Source: Leyella lascolaii
GTDB taxonomy: Bacteria > Bacteroidota > Bacteroidia > Bacteroidales > Bacteroidaceae
DNA: 64,000 nucleotides
Direction of reading: 5' to 3'
NCBI RefSeq assembly: GCF_900079775.1
Contig: NZ_LT556038.1
Location: 513,087 to 577,086, forward strand
Part shown: piece after piece, positions 55,820 through 64,000 of the stretch
How positions within the stretch are numbered: the stretch's first letter is position 1
Layout: each line of letters opens with the position of its first letter
Translations under genes and position numbers: made by a program
Notes under the pieces: model-generated
Database searches by the model: none
What the model saw: the letters and a program-made list of their open reading frames with translations, nothing else
Told to the model about the DNA's origin: nothing

Positions 55820-57179
55820 CTTCTTCGTTTAAAAGCGTTTGTGGTTCCGGTATGGGGTAGTTGGCGCTCTCCTTCACGCCAAGCGACTTCAGCTCGTTTG
55901 CCTTCTGCACGATGCTCTGGCGTCCTGTGTAAGCCTTGTTGTAGGCATCGTCGTAGTCCTTATGCAGCGTGTCGATGTCCTTCTTGAGCTTGTCGAACCT
56001 CTTGATGAACTCCCCCACGCGCTTTATCATCTCGTCCGCCATCTCGAAAACCTTCTTCTGGCTCTCGGTCTGGGCATACTGCCGCCATGCTATCTGAATC
56101 ATCCTGAGTATCGCCATGAGGTTCTGCTGCCCGGTGATGAACACATGCCGGTCGAACGCCTCGCGCCAAATCTTAGGGTCGTGAGCCAGTGCCAGCTGCA
56201 GCGCGCCCTCGTTCGGCACGAACATTATGACAAAGTCGATTGCCCGCCGCGGCTTTGTGATGTATCGGCTGTAGTCCTTCCGCGCGAGGTTCACAGCCTG
56301 CGTGCGCACACTTTTCACAAGGTCGTCGGCAAACTTGCGCTTGAGCGTCTCGTCGTCCGTATTCACATACTGATAGTAAGCGTCTATCGACATCTTCGAG
56401 TCTATCACTACGTCCTCGTTGTCGGGATAATGCAGTATGACGTCGGGAATCATCCTCTTGCCGCTCTCGTCGCTTACGACGATGTTGCCCTTGTCGTCCG
56501 TGATGGTCTGCTGCACGTCATAGTCGGTCCCCAACTTGTATCCCTGTGCGTCGAGAATCTCGGTCAGCATGCGCTCTCCCCAGTTTCCCTGCGCCTTGTT
56601 GCCCCCTCTTATGACGTTGGTGAGCATCGTAGCCGTGCGGTCTATCTTCGTTGTCTGGTCACTCATGGCCTTAAGCTGCTCTGAAAGTGACGCTGTGCTC
56701 TTTGCCGTCTCGCTGTTAGTGAGTCGTATAGCCTCCTGAAGCTGCTTGAGATTGTCGCGCAGCGGCTTGGTGATATTCTCCATACTCTCGGAGTTGTCAG
56801 CCTTCAGCCGGTCGGTGGTCTGGCTGAGCACCCTGGTGGCAAGATTGGCGAACTGCTCCTGAACGGTCTTCAGCTGCTGGGCGAACTGCTCCTGCCTCAT
56901 CTGCATCTCCTTGGAGTTGTGCTCCTTCTCTGCCTTCAGCTCGGCGGCAGAACGCTCCGCCTCCAACAACGCCTGCGTCAGTCTGCCGTTCATCTCCTCC
57001 GTTCCGGCTCTGGCGGCGTCGGTCTCCGCCCTGAGCTGCGCGGCAGTATGCTCCAGCTGCTCCGCCTTCTGCGCGGCAAGCGCAAGCTCCGTTCTCACCC
57101 CCCTTATCTTCGACTGCATGAAAAAGAAAGCCGTCACGCCGCCGACAACCATACCTATCATTAAATAAACTATCTCCAT
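55806..57179 (-). CDS. rmuC: RmuC family DNA recombination protein
   Basis: 457 residues. An N-terminal membrane helix (MEIVYLMIGMVVGGVTAFFFM) is followed by a long coiled coil to about residue 150 and the RmuC nuclease-like domain: GNWGERMLTEILDAQGYKLGTDYDVQQ, PDVILHYPDNEDVVIDSKMSIDAYYQY, and RAIDFVIMFVPNEGALQLAL. The pattern Asp...(Asp)SKMS fits the PD-(D/E)xK fold. It limits inversions at short inverted repeats in E. coli, which is of interest in this repeat-rich region. Confidence 0.93.
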   Translation of the reverse strand: MEIVYLMIGMVVGGVTAFFFMQSKIRGVRTELALAAQKAEQLEHTAAQLRAETDAARAGTEEMNGRLTQALLEAERSAAELKAEKEHNSKEMQMRQEQFAQQLKTVQEQFANLATRVLSQTTDRLKADNSESMENITKPLRDNLKQLQEAIRLTNSETAKSTASLSEQLKAMSDQTTKIDRTATMLTNVIRGGNKAQGNWGERMLTEILDAQGYKLGTDYDVQQTITDDKGNIVVSDESGKRMIPDVILHYPDNEDVVIDSKMSIDAYYQYVNTDDETLKRKFADDLVKSVRTQAVNLARKDYSRYITKPRRAIDFVIMFVPNEGALQLALAHDPKIWREAFDRHVFITGQQNLMAILRMIQIAWRQYAQTESQKKVFEMADEMIKRVGEFIKRFDKLKKDIDTLHKDYDDAYNKAYTGRQSIVQKANELKSLGVKESANYPIPEPQTLLNEEDEEK

Positions 57180-57650
57180 ATTCCGGAATATTTTATACTT
57201 TCAACTGTCACGATGCAGCCGCCATGGAACCGCCGACGGCTGACATCGGTAAAGGAAAAAACACGTGGAAGCGCAAATATAATAAAATAAATCGGCTCCG
57301 CACGCCACTTTCCCGAAAATATTTAAAGTCTGACTGACAATCTGGCTTCATCAGTCTTTCGTCATGGCGGCGCACACATTGGTCTCAGGTTTGGCGCAAA
57401 CGCCCGGACGAGGGCGTCACACCTGTCGTGCCATATGCATAATGTCGGTCAGAAAAAACTTCCTCCGGCATGCGTCATGAAGAATAAAACGCATATCCGC
57501 AACCACGCCGGACATACATATATAATAATGTTTAACTGCTGACTTACACATTTTCCGCAATGTCCGGACGGGGAAATCATACCGTCACACCGGCATACGC
57601 ATATAACCGTTTTATACAGTTTTATTATAAATTTTATTGTTCCAAACCGT
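57180..57650. other. Intergenic stretch with no gene seen
   Basis: No repeat family member or credible frame is seen in this 470-bp stretch. Confidence 0.5.
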
Positions 57651-57688
57651 AAAAAAGCATGCTGTGTGCGCACACGGAGCACTTTTTT
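57651..57688. promoter_or_regulatory. CTGTGTGCGCACAC block, possible operator or terminator hairpin
   Basis: AAAAAAGCATGCTGTGTGC is followed by its near-complement GCACACGGAGCACTTTTTT. It lies 32 bp before the -33 element at 57709. The same block lies upstream of the orphan promoter at 25.6 kb. Confidence 0.6.
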
Positions 57689-57708
57689 GGAAAAAAGGAA
57701 TAAAATAT

Positions 57709-57739
57709 TTTGGCAGACATAAAAAATGTCCTATCTTTG
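57709..57739 (+). promoter_or_regulatory. Promoter of leader RNA, perfect consensus
   Basis: TTTG, exactly 19 bp, then TATCTTTG. Confidence 0.88.
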
Positions 57740-57745
57740 TAAACG

Positions 57746-57836
57746 TTATCCTGAAAACAATCTTTTTACCTTAATGGAAGAGACTAATACCTATTGAAGA
57801 TTCGAAGCGGTCGCCTGTGAAGGTTGTCGCTTTTTT
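57746..57836 (+). ncRNA. Short leader RNA or small RNA ending in an intrinsic terminator
   Basis: A transcript from the promoter above would run about 90 bases to a good terminator: AGCGGTCGCCT (57806-57816), loop GTGA, AGGTTGTCGCT, then TTTTTT. Inside is a seven-codon frame (57774-57797, MEETNTY then TGA). It either ends as a stand-alone small RNA or attenuates the TIGR02757 gene that begins 58 bp later. It matches no RNA family I can name. Confidence 0.6.
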
Positions 57837-57893
57837 ATGCGGTGAAGCGAACAGGACAAGCTTGCACCCCGATATTAAAAAACACAAGACACA

Positions 57894-58634
57894 ATGGACA
57901 ACAACACAGCAGACTATATAAGACTCCTTGCGGAGAGATATGAGACGGCGGACTTTCTGAAAGACGACCCCAGCCTGTTCATGCACAAGGTGGAGGCGGC
58001 GGCAGACAGGGAGGTCATGGCGTTCGCGGCGTCGTGCCTGAGCTACGGCTCGCGCAAACAGTTCTTCCCGAAAATACAATACATGCTCGACAGCTCGGGC
58101 GGCAGGATGGACGAATGGGTGAGAAGCGGAAGCTTCCAGACAGACATTCCCGACGACGGCAGGTGCTACTACCGCCTCTATACGCGGCACGACGTGCACC
58201 GGCTGCTGCACACCCTGCGCCTTCTTCTCACGGAGCACGGCAGCCTCGGACAGTTTGTCAGGGCGAACGCCACCGACGGCTACGGAGCGGTGAACGCCAT
58301 ATGCGCATACTTCGCGGCGCACGAGGCGAGCACGGTGATACCGCGCGACACCAAGTCGGCATGCAAGCGGGTGTGCATGTTCATGCGATGGATGGTGCGC
58401 GACGGCTCGCCCGTCGACCTCGGACTGTGGACACGGTTCATCGACAAGCGCACGCTCATCATGCCGCTCGACACGCACGTGGTGCAGCAGTCGCAGCGGC
58501 TGGGACTCCTCCGGAGCCGTACAGCGTCGATGAGTGCGGCACGCCGTCTGACGCAGGCTATGCTGGAGGTGTTTCCCGACGACCCTCTGAAAGGCGACTT
58601 CGCACTGTTCGGATACGGGGTGAACAAGGAGTGA
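57894..58634 (+). CDS. TIGR02757 (DUF2400) family protein
   Basis: 246 residues. The family's hallmarks are present: MAFAASCLSYGSRKQFFPKIQYMLD, SACKRVCMFMRWMVRDGSPVDLGLWTRFIDKRTLIMPLDTHVVQQSQRLGLL, and DDPLKGDFALFGYGVNKE at the C-terminus. These proteins resemble helix-hairpin-helix DNA glycosylases in fold, but their activity is not known to me. It is preceded by the leader RNA and its terminator. The start ATG at 57894 begins the conserved region. Confidence 0.9.
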   Translation: MDNNTADYIRLLAERYETADFLKDDPSLFMHKVEAAADREVMAFAASCLSYGSRKQFFPKIQYMLDSSGGRMDEWVRSGSFQTDIPDDGRCYYRLYTRHDVHRLLHTLRLLLTEHGSLGQFVRANATDGYGAVNAICAYFAAHEASTVIPRDTKSACKRVCMFMRWMVRDGSPVDLGLWTRFIDKRTLIMPLDTHVVQQSQRLGLLRSRTASMSAARRLTQAMLEVFPDDPLKGDFALFGYGVNKE

Positions 58635-58749
58635 GACGGAGGCTGGCACCATACAGGGCTGGCATACGACGGCAAGAGGCGGACGAGAGGCGGACTTTGA
58701 CATGCGTCTAAGCAATATACATTTTAACATTTTTATGTTAACACACCTA

Positions 58750-58985
58750 CGGAAAAGCCCCGCCAGCCTTCCCGCACCACAGATTCCGGACATCGCAAAA
58801 ACACCTTCCATACCCCCATACATACCATTCCGGCATGCCGTTCTCACATTCCGGAGACGCCAAAGACACCGTTCAGCCATGCCATAAAGCCCGTTCCGCC
58901 ATCCGGAAAAGCCTATTCCACACCTCAGAAAAGCCTCTTTCGCACCACCAAAAAGCCCGTTCCGCACCCCCTGAGAGTCCCCTCC
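58750..58985. repeat. AAGCC-TTCCG mosaic
   Basis: Motifs such as AAAGCCCGTTCCGC and AAAAGCCTATTCCACAC occur at about 25-bp spacing. The nearby parts 58635-58749 and 58986-59154 show no gene. Confidence 0.6.
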
Positions 58986-59154
58986 GAAAGCCATCCACAT
59001 ACAACACACTGAGTCACAGACATTTACACGCACCGTCAGAAAATCACATTTTTCAACCCAAAACACTCGCACGACATGAAAAACGCTCCCATCCTGACGT
59101 TCAATTTAACACTTGCCACACCATAATTATCCCTACACGCACACGCAGCCCCGC

Positions 59155-59315
59155 CCTCATCCCCTCACCTTTTCCCCTCCTCACCCCCTCACCTTTTCCC
59201 CTCCTCACCCTCCCACCTTCTCACCCTCCCACCTCCTCCTTTACCTTCTTACCCTTTTACCTTTTTACCTCTACAAAGCCCTCTCCCCTCCTCACCCTCC
59301 CACCTTCTCACCGTC
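59155..59315. repeat. Pyrimidine-rich tandem repeats upstream of trmD
   Basis: Units CCCTCACCTTTTCCCCTCCT and CACCCTCCCACCTTCT repeat two to three times, with an inserted TTACCCTTTTACCTTTTTAC segment like the array at 34.7 kb. Confidence 0.8.
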
Positions 59316-59387
59316 TCGCATTGTTTTTTATTTTATTTAACCATCCGACAATATAACTTACGATATTTTTCAATAAATTTGCAAATC

Positions 59388-60065
59388 ATGAGAATAGACA
59401 TTATCACAGTCTTGCCGGAGATGCTCGAAGGCTTCATAAACGAGTCAATACTCGCAAGGGCACAGAAGAAAGGACTGGCGGAGATACATCTGCACAACCT
59501 GCGCGACTACACCACAGACAAGTGGAGGCGCGTGGACGACTATCCGTACGGGGGATTCGCAGGAATGGTGATGCAGTGCGAGCCGATAGACCGGTGCATT
59601 TCGGCACTGAAGGCGGAGCGCAGTTACGACGAGGTGATATTCACTTCGCCAGACGGCGAACGCTTTGACCAGCACGTGGCAAACGACCTCTCGATGAAGG
59701 AAAACATGATAATACTGTGCGGTCACTACAAAGGTATAGACCAGAGGGTGCGCGACCATCTCATAACACGCGAGATAAGCATAGGCGACTATGTGCTCAC
59801 CGGAGGCGAACTTGCAGCCGCCGTCATGGCAGACGCCATAGTGAGAGTGGTGCCCGGAGTGATAGGCGACGAGCAGAGCGCGCTGAGCGACTGCTTCCAG
59901 GACGACATGCTGTCTGCCCCCATCTACACGCGCCCGGCGGAATACAAGGGATGGAAGGTGCCCGAAATACTCCTCAGCGGCAACGAGGCGAAGATAAAGG
60001 AGTGGGAAATGGAGCAGGCTATGGAGCGCACAAGGCGGCTGCGGCCCGACCTTCTGGACAGATGA
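59388..60065 (+). CDS. trmD: tRNA (guanine-37-N1)-methyltransferase
   Basis: 225 residues from ATG at 59388 ([16 protein letters not shown]). It methylates G37 of tRNAs that read CNN codons, using S-adenosylmethionine in a trefoil knot. Knot motifs: [57 protein letters not shown], and [22 protein letters not shown] -7-like TAAATTTG ends seven bases before the ATG, so a very short leader is possible. Confidence 0.96.
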   Translation: MRIDIITVLPEMLEGFINESILARAQKKGLAEIHLHNLRDYTTDKWRRVDDYPYGGFAGMVMQCEPIDRCISALKAERSYDEVIFTSPDGERFDQHVANDLSMKENMIILCGHYKGIDQRVRDHLITREISIGDYVLTGGELAAAVMADAIVRVVPGVIGDEQSALSDCFQDDMLSAPIYTRPAEYKGWKVPEILLSGNEAKIKEWEMEQAMERTRRLRPDLLDR

Positions 60066-60132
60066 CCGGCGCGGCGGCACTCCTCACGGCGTACAGGCAA
60101 GACCCGTAAACGCGACAAACGACAATAAAGAT

Positions 60133-61248
60133 ATGAAAAACCTGAACTTCCTAAGCAAAGCCCTATGTCTCATCACGATGCTCATGATATGCCGCACGGC
60201 GGCGGAGGCGGCACCCGGAGGAGACGGAAATGAGCTGCGCGTGGCTGTGGCAGGAGTGGCTCACGGTCATCTCAACGACATAATCTCGCGCATGGACAGG
60301 GGCGACTTCAAGGTGGTTGGAGTATGGGAGAAGGACGACCGCATGCGCCGCGACAACGGACTAATAAGGCACGACAGCACCATACCCGCCTTTGACGACC
60401 TCGGAGAGATGCTCGACACCACGCGACCGGAGGCTGTCGTGGCTTACGGACCGATATACGACCACATGGAAGTGGTGGAGGCTTGCGCGCCGAGAGGCAT
60501 ACACGTGATGGTGGAAAAGCCGCTGGCGGTGAACAACAGGCACGCCCGCCGCATGGCAAAGCTGGCACGCAGGCACGGCATACTGCTGCTCACAAACTAT
60601 GAGACGAGCTGGTACAGCTCAAACCACGAGGCATACCGCATGGTGAAGGACGGCATCATAGGCGACATCACACGCATACTTGTCTATGACGGACACCAAG
60701 GTCCGATAGAGATAGGGTGCGGAAAGGATTTCACAACGTGGCTTACCGACCCGGTGATGAACGGCGGAGGCGCCATAACCGACTTCGGATGCTACGGCGC
60801 CAACCTCGCCACGTGGCTCTTCGGAGGGCGGAAGCCGCTGAGCGTATATGCAGTGACAAACAGCCAGAAACCCGAAAAATACCCTAAAGTGGACGACGAC
60901 GCCACCATCATACTGCAATATCCCGACGTCACGGTGCAGCTTATGCCGTCGTGGAACTGGCCCATGAACCGCAAGGACATGTACGTATACGGCTCGAAGG
61001 GATATATATACCAAAGCGCGCCGTCGCGCATGTCACTATACAGGAACGGGAAGGAGAGCAACGTGAAACCCACGCCTCTCGAAGCTCCATACGACGACTC
61101 GTTCCGCTATCTGAAGGCTGCCGTGAGAGGAGAGATAAAGGTGAACGCCACCGACCTCGCCTCGCTGGAGAACAACCTTACCGTAGTGGAGATTCTTGAC
61201 GCGGCGGTGAAAAGCGCGCGGAAAGGAAAACCGGTGCGCCTGAGATAA
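60133..61248 (+). CDS. Exported Gfo/Idh/MocA family oxidoreductase
   Basis: 371 residues. An N-terminal signal peptide (LCLITMLMICRTAAEAA) sends it out of the cytoplasm, common in Bacteroidetes members. The nucleotide-binding fold includes RVAVAGVAHGHLNDI and GIHVMVEKPLAVN with the conserved EKP; the second domain has GGGAITDFGCYGANLATWLFGG. Substrates are usually sugars or cyclitols with NAD(P) tightly bound; this one cannot be assigned. It follows trmD by 67 bp. Confidence 0.9.
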   Translation: MKNLNFLSKALCLITMLMICRTAAEAAPGGDGNELRVAVAGVAHGHLNDIISRMDRGDFKVVGVWEKDDRMRRDNGLIRHDSTIPAFDDLGEMLDTTRPEAVVAYGPIYDHMEVVEACAPRGIHVMVEKPLAVNNRHARRMAKLARRHGILLLTNYETSWYSSNHEAYRMVKDGIIGDITRILVYDGHQGPIEIGCGKDFTTWLTDPVMNGGGAITDFGCYGANLATWLFGGRKPLSVYAVTNSQKPEKYPKVDDDATIILQYPDVTVQLMPSWNWPMNRKDMYVYGSKGYIYQSAPSRMSLYRNGKESNVKPTPLEAPYDDSFRYLKAAVRGEIKVNATDLASLENNLTVVEILDAAVKSARKGKPVRLR

Positions 61249-61364
61249 GCAGACGGCGCGCCGCGACACAACCGACACAAGCCTGCCAACGGAGAAACGG
61301 AGCCCACTCCGGAGCAGACAACATAACAATACGTTGGGCTACACATTTAAAACCTAAATTAAAC

Positions 61365-61934
61365 ATGAGAGAATTGACAGTACTTCCACAGTTGGGATTT
61401 ACAGAAGCGCTGGGCGCGGCATGTAAGAAGGTAACACAGTTCAAGGGGCGTTCGCGCCGTTCGGAGTTCTGGTGGACCTACCTTGCGGTAGGCATCATCA
61501 ACTTCATTTGCTCGTTCATACCGTTAATAGGAACCTTGATGTCGATTCTGCTGGGTCTGGCGATGATACCTATCACATTCCGCCGCCTGCACGACACGGG
61601 CAGAAGCGGATGGTGGTATGGCGTCAGCATGATATGCGGAACCATATACACCATTGTAGCATGTTCTCTTGTCATCGCCGCTCTCGGTGGCAGTGCGTCC
61701 GCGGCAGACCTGAGCTCGATGTCGTCGGAGGAAATAGTGGAGGCTCTGATGGAAGGTCCGGCAATGGGATTCATCGGCATCGGATTGCTGGCTGGAGTCA
61801 TCTACGGCATCATCCTGCTCATATTCTACTGCCAGGACAGTCAGAAGGAGGAGAACAAATACGGTCCGTCACCGAAATACGTAGAGGAAAACGCCGACGC
61901 GGAAAGTCAGGACACAATGCAGACAATGGCATAA
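61365..61934 (+). CDS. DUF805 inner-membrane protein
   Basis: 189 residues. The DUF805 signature is clear: FKGRSRRSEFWWTYLAVGIINF, then IPITFRRLHDTGRSGWWYGVSMI. Four hydrophobic segments are predicted, with a loop rich in Ser between the third and fourth. The tail is acidic. No function is established. It starts 116 bp after the oxidoreductase gene. A GC-rich hairpin (GCAAG...CTTGC, 61935-61959) follows the stop. Confidence 0.9.
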   Translation: MRELTVLPQLGFTEALGAACKKVTQFKGRSRRSEFWWTYLAVGIINFICSFIPLIGTLMSILLGLAMIPITFRRLHDTGRSGWWYGVSMICGTIYTIVACSLVIAALGGSASAADLSSMSSEEIVEALMEGPAMGFIGIGLLAGVIYGIILLIFYCQDSQKEENKYGPSPKYVEENADAESQDTMQTMA

Positions 61935-61995
61935 GCAAGCGGCAGGACACCTGCCTTGCGCTGACGTGACACGTCATCAGAGAACATTCGCGCGG

Positions 61996-62841
61996 CTACT
62001 TCGCGCCGCCATAATCCTTACAGAAGGCTTCGCCAAGCGCGAAGCCTTCCTCGTAGAGAGCCTCCAGTTTCTTCGTGTCTTTCTCTATCCGGTCCACCTC
62101 CATGGGTCGCTGGGGACGTATGCAGGTGATGCGTCCCTCCTGCTCCAGCCGGTCTATCATGTCGAGCTGGCGGTTGTACACCTCTATCCTGTGGCTCAAC
62201 GCCACGCGCAGACGCGGATAGTCGCGGTAGATGAAGCGCGGAATCTTAATGTCGCGGCTGTCGTTGCGGTAGCCCTTATTGCGGGTCAGCACCACCACAT
62301 TGTGGCTGTAGCCCTTCTGCATGGCATGTTCCACGGGTATGCTGTCTACTATTCCCCCGTCGAGCATGGGTTTTCCGTCCACAAAGACAATCTTGCTCAC
62401 ATACGGAAGGCTGCTCGACGCGCGCACCACATCGAGCGCGCGCTGACGGTCGTGACGCTCTGATAGATATTCGGCAAGACCTGTTCGGCAGTTGGTTGTC
62501 ACCATCTCAAACTCTGTCTCGCTCTTGAAGAACGTGTCGAAATCGAAAGGTATGTAGCTGTTCGGAAACTTGTCGTAAAGCAGTTTCTGGTCGAATATGC
62601 TGCCCTGCGTGAACAGATAGCGCAGCCCTATGTAGTCGTAGCGCGCCAGATAGTCGATGTTGGAAATGCGGGCGCGGCGCGGCTGGCGGCTGACATACGA
62701 CATGCCGTTGCACGCCCCAGCCGAAACAGCCACGACATAAGGAAAATACAAACCGTGCTTCATGAACGAATCGAGCACTCCGGTGGTGAAAACGCCACGC
62801 ATGCCACCGCCTTCAAGCACAAGCCCCGTATTGTTGTCCAT
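61996..62841 (-). CDS. Patatin-like phospholipase
   Basis: 281 residues. The oxyanion loop is EGGGMRGVFTTGVLD; the nucleophile Ser is in VVAVSAGACNG (GxSxG replaced by AVSAGA at the first position); the catalytic Asp is in MLDGGIVDSIP. This is the YjjU/RssA-like cytoplasmic group, with no signal peptide. It probably hydrolyses acyl esters of lipids. It converges on DUF805 and diverges from the aminopeptidase gene. Confidence 0.92.
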   Translation of the reverse strand: MDNNTGLVLEGGGMRGVFTTGVLDSFMKHGLYFPYVVAVSAGACNGMSYVSRQPRRARISNIDYLARYDYIGLRYLFTQGSIFDQKLLYDKFPNSYIPFDFDTFFKSETEFEMVTTNCRTGLAEYLSERHDRQRALDVVRASSSLPYVSKIVFVDGKPMLDGGIVDSIPVEHAMQKGYSHNVVVLTRNKGYRNDSRDIKIPRFIYRDYPRLRVALSHRIEVYNRQLDMIDRLEQEGRITCIRPQRPMEVDRIEKDTKKLEALYEEGFALGEAFCKDYGGAK

Positions 62842-62869
62842 CTGCGAAAAAAACGTTTAAATCACTCTG

Positions 62870-62907
62870 CAAAATTACACATTTTAAATATAAAAGTTGT
62901 AACTTTG
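62870..62907. promoter_or_regulatory. Divergent promoters of patatin and aminopeptidase genes
   Basis: TAATTTTG on the minus strand (complement of 62870-62877) and TAACTTTG on the plus strand (62900-62907) face away from each other in an AT-rich 93-bp region. The -33 elements are unclear. Confidence 0.5.
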
Positions 62908-62934
62908 CAATCAATTGACACGAATTTTTAATAT

Positions 62935-64000
62935 ATGTTTGACAAACAGACCTACGTAAACCGCCGGGCAAGGCTCAGAAGTCTTGTGAACGACGGCATA
63001 ATAATTATTTTCGGCAACAACGAGTCGCCCTGTAACTACCCGAGCAACGGTTATTATCCGTTCAGACAGGACTCTTCGTTCCTGTATTATTTCGGTCTGA
63101 ACAGAGACGGACTCGTAGGAGTCATCGACATAGACAACAACAGTGAGACTGTCTTTGGCAACGATATCGACATCGAGGACATCGTATGGTATGGCAGCGT
63201 GGACAGCGTTCACGACCTCGCCGCACAGGTAGGCGTGGAGCACACGGCACCGATGCGCGCGCTGAAAAACACATGCAACGAGGCTCTGAGGCAGAAACGC
63301 AGGATACATTTCCTGCCGCCCTACCGCCACGACATAAAGATACAGATATTCGATTTGCTCGGAATACACCCGGTGCAGCAGAAGGAAGCCGCAAGCATGG
63401 AGCTGATAAAGGCGGTGGTGAGCATGCGTTCGGTGAAGGAACAGCAGGAAATAGAGGAGCTGGAGAGGGCTGCGGAGATAGGCTATCTCATGCACACCAC
63501 TGCCATGAGGCTTACACGTCCCGGGGTGACGGAGAAGTTCGTGGGCGGTCAGGTAGACGGAATAGCCCACTCATACGGAGCCATGACGAGCTTCCCCACA
63601 ATATACAGCCAGCACGGAGAGATAATGCACGGCAACCCGTCGATGAGCGTCCTGCAGGCAGGACGGCTCGCGCTGTGCGACGCCGGAGCCGAGACTATCA
63701 ACAACTATTGCTCGGACAACACGCGCACAATGCCTGTAAGCGGCACCTTCACACAGCGTCAGCTGGAGATATACAGCATAGTCGAGGTGTGCCATGACCA
63801 CGTGCTGGAGGTGGCGAAGCCTGGAGTGAAATACTTCGACGTCCATCTTGCAGTGTGCCGCCTGATGACCGAACGCCTGAAAGAGCTCGGACTGATGAAA
63901 GGCGACACCGATGAGGCGGTGGCAGCAGGCGCGCATGCCATGTTCCTGCCGCACGGACTGGGACACATGATGGGCATGGACGTGCACGACATGGAGGGTC
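62935..64000 (+). CDS. M24 family aminopeptidase P (3' end outside window)
   Basis: 355 residues are visible from ATG at 62935; the gene runs off the right edge. The N-terminal creatinase-like domain (FDKQTYVNRRARLRSLV, then FRQDSSFLYYFGLN) leads to the pita-bread metallopeptidase: LALCDAGAETINNYCSDNTRTMPVSG carries the two metal-binding Asp residues and FLPHGLGHMMGMDVHD the metal-binding His. It removes N-terminal residues next to proline in the cytoplasm. The two metal Glu residues expected at the C-terminus lie outside the window. Confidence 0.92.
   Translation, partial: MFDKQTYVNRRARLRSLVNDGIIIIFGNNESPCNYPSNGYYPFRQDSSFLYYFGLNRDGLVGVIDIDNNSETVFGNDIDIEDIVWYGSVDSVHDLAAQVGVEHTAPMRALKNTCNEALRQKRRIHFLPPYRHDIKIQIFDLLGIHPVQQKEAASMELIKAVVSMRSVKEQQEIEELERAAEIGYLMHTTAMRLTRPGVTEKFVGGQVDGIAHSYGAMTSFPTIYSQHGEIMHGNPSMSVLQAGRLALCDAGAETINNYCSDNTRTMPVSGTFTQRQLEIYSIVEVCHDHVLEVAKPGVKYFDVHLAVCRLMTERLKELGLMKGDTDEAVAAGAHAMFLPHGLGHMMGMDVHDMEG

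Overview
The window looks like chromosomal DNA of a Bacteroidales bacterium, most likely a Prevotella/Segatella-type member of the Prevotellaceae. The reasons are Bacteroidetes-type promoters (TTTG or TTG, about 19 bp, then TAnnTTTG), lipoproteins, fimbrillin-like and DUF3316/DUF2490/TIGR02757 families, a eukaryotic-type GlyRS and a TopoIV-like ParC. The species call is inference. Gene order is chromosomal: no integrase, phage module or plasmid functions are visible.

Layout. 1-4.8 kb: the 5' part of a giant exonuclease-RecQ-UvrD helicase fusion (runs off the left edge). 5-7.2 kb: one small ILAGS-motif peptide gene in a repeat-filled intergenic region. 7.2-10.8 kb: copper ATPase CopA and an AraC-type regulator carrying its own HMA-like metal motif. 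11.7-15 kb: a fimbrillin/PI-PLC fusion lipoprotein preceded by a second ILAGS peptide. 15.8-18.8 kb: TraB/GumN protein and M13 metallopeptidase. 19.2-22.7 kb: ABC ATPase, two paralogous permeases and a GntR regulator, with a secreted DUF3836-like protein upstream. 23.5-24.9 kb: MATE transporter. 25-25.7 kb: an orphan transcription unit with promoter and terminator but no recognised gene. 26.3-28.5 kb: FKBP lipoprotein and glyS. 29.4-34.4 kb: parC-like topoisomerase, DUF3316, S41 protease, ridA. 35-38.2 kb: DUF2490 protein, a broken gene, tRNA-Leu, asd. 39.5-44.1 kb: CPA2 antiporter, lolD, cvfB, tcdA. 44.2-49 kb: asnS, a repeat-tailed RluB-type pseudouridine synthase, purB, tRNA-Val. 49.8-54.8 kb: gltA-icd-acnA, the citrate-to-2-oxoglutarate branch. 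55.3-57.2 kb: LMW protein phosphatase and rmuC. 57.7-58.6 kb: a leader RNA and a TIGR02757 protein. 59.4-64 kb: trmD, Gfo/Idh/MocA oxidoreductase, DUF805, patatin, and the 5' part of a M24 aminopeptidase.

The most unusual content is noncoding. Intergenic regions are filled with (1) a 22-bp palindrome present 25 times, mostly at an 87-89 bp period; (2) a family of long hairpins whose arms change in a compensatory way between copies; (3) short mosaics around an AAGCC-TTCCG core; (4) pyrimidine-rich tandem repeats; and (5) a pair of related long intergenic elements at 28.8 and 49.3 kb. Two small orphan transcripts (25.6 kb minus strand, 57.7 kb plus strand) share an AAAAAGC...CTGTGTGCGCACAC block upstream of strong promoters. 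These, with the two ILAGS peptides, are the best candidates here for something undescribed. All product names rest on motif recognition by eye; no database search was run.
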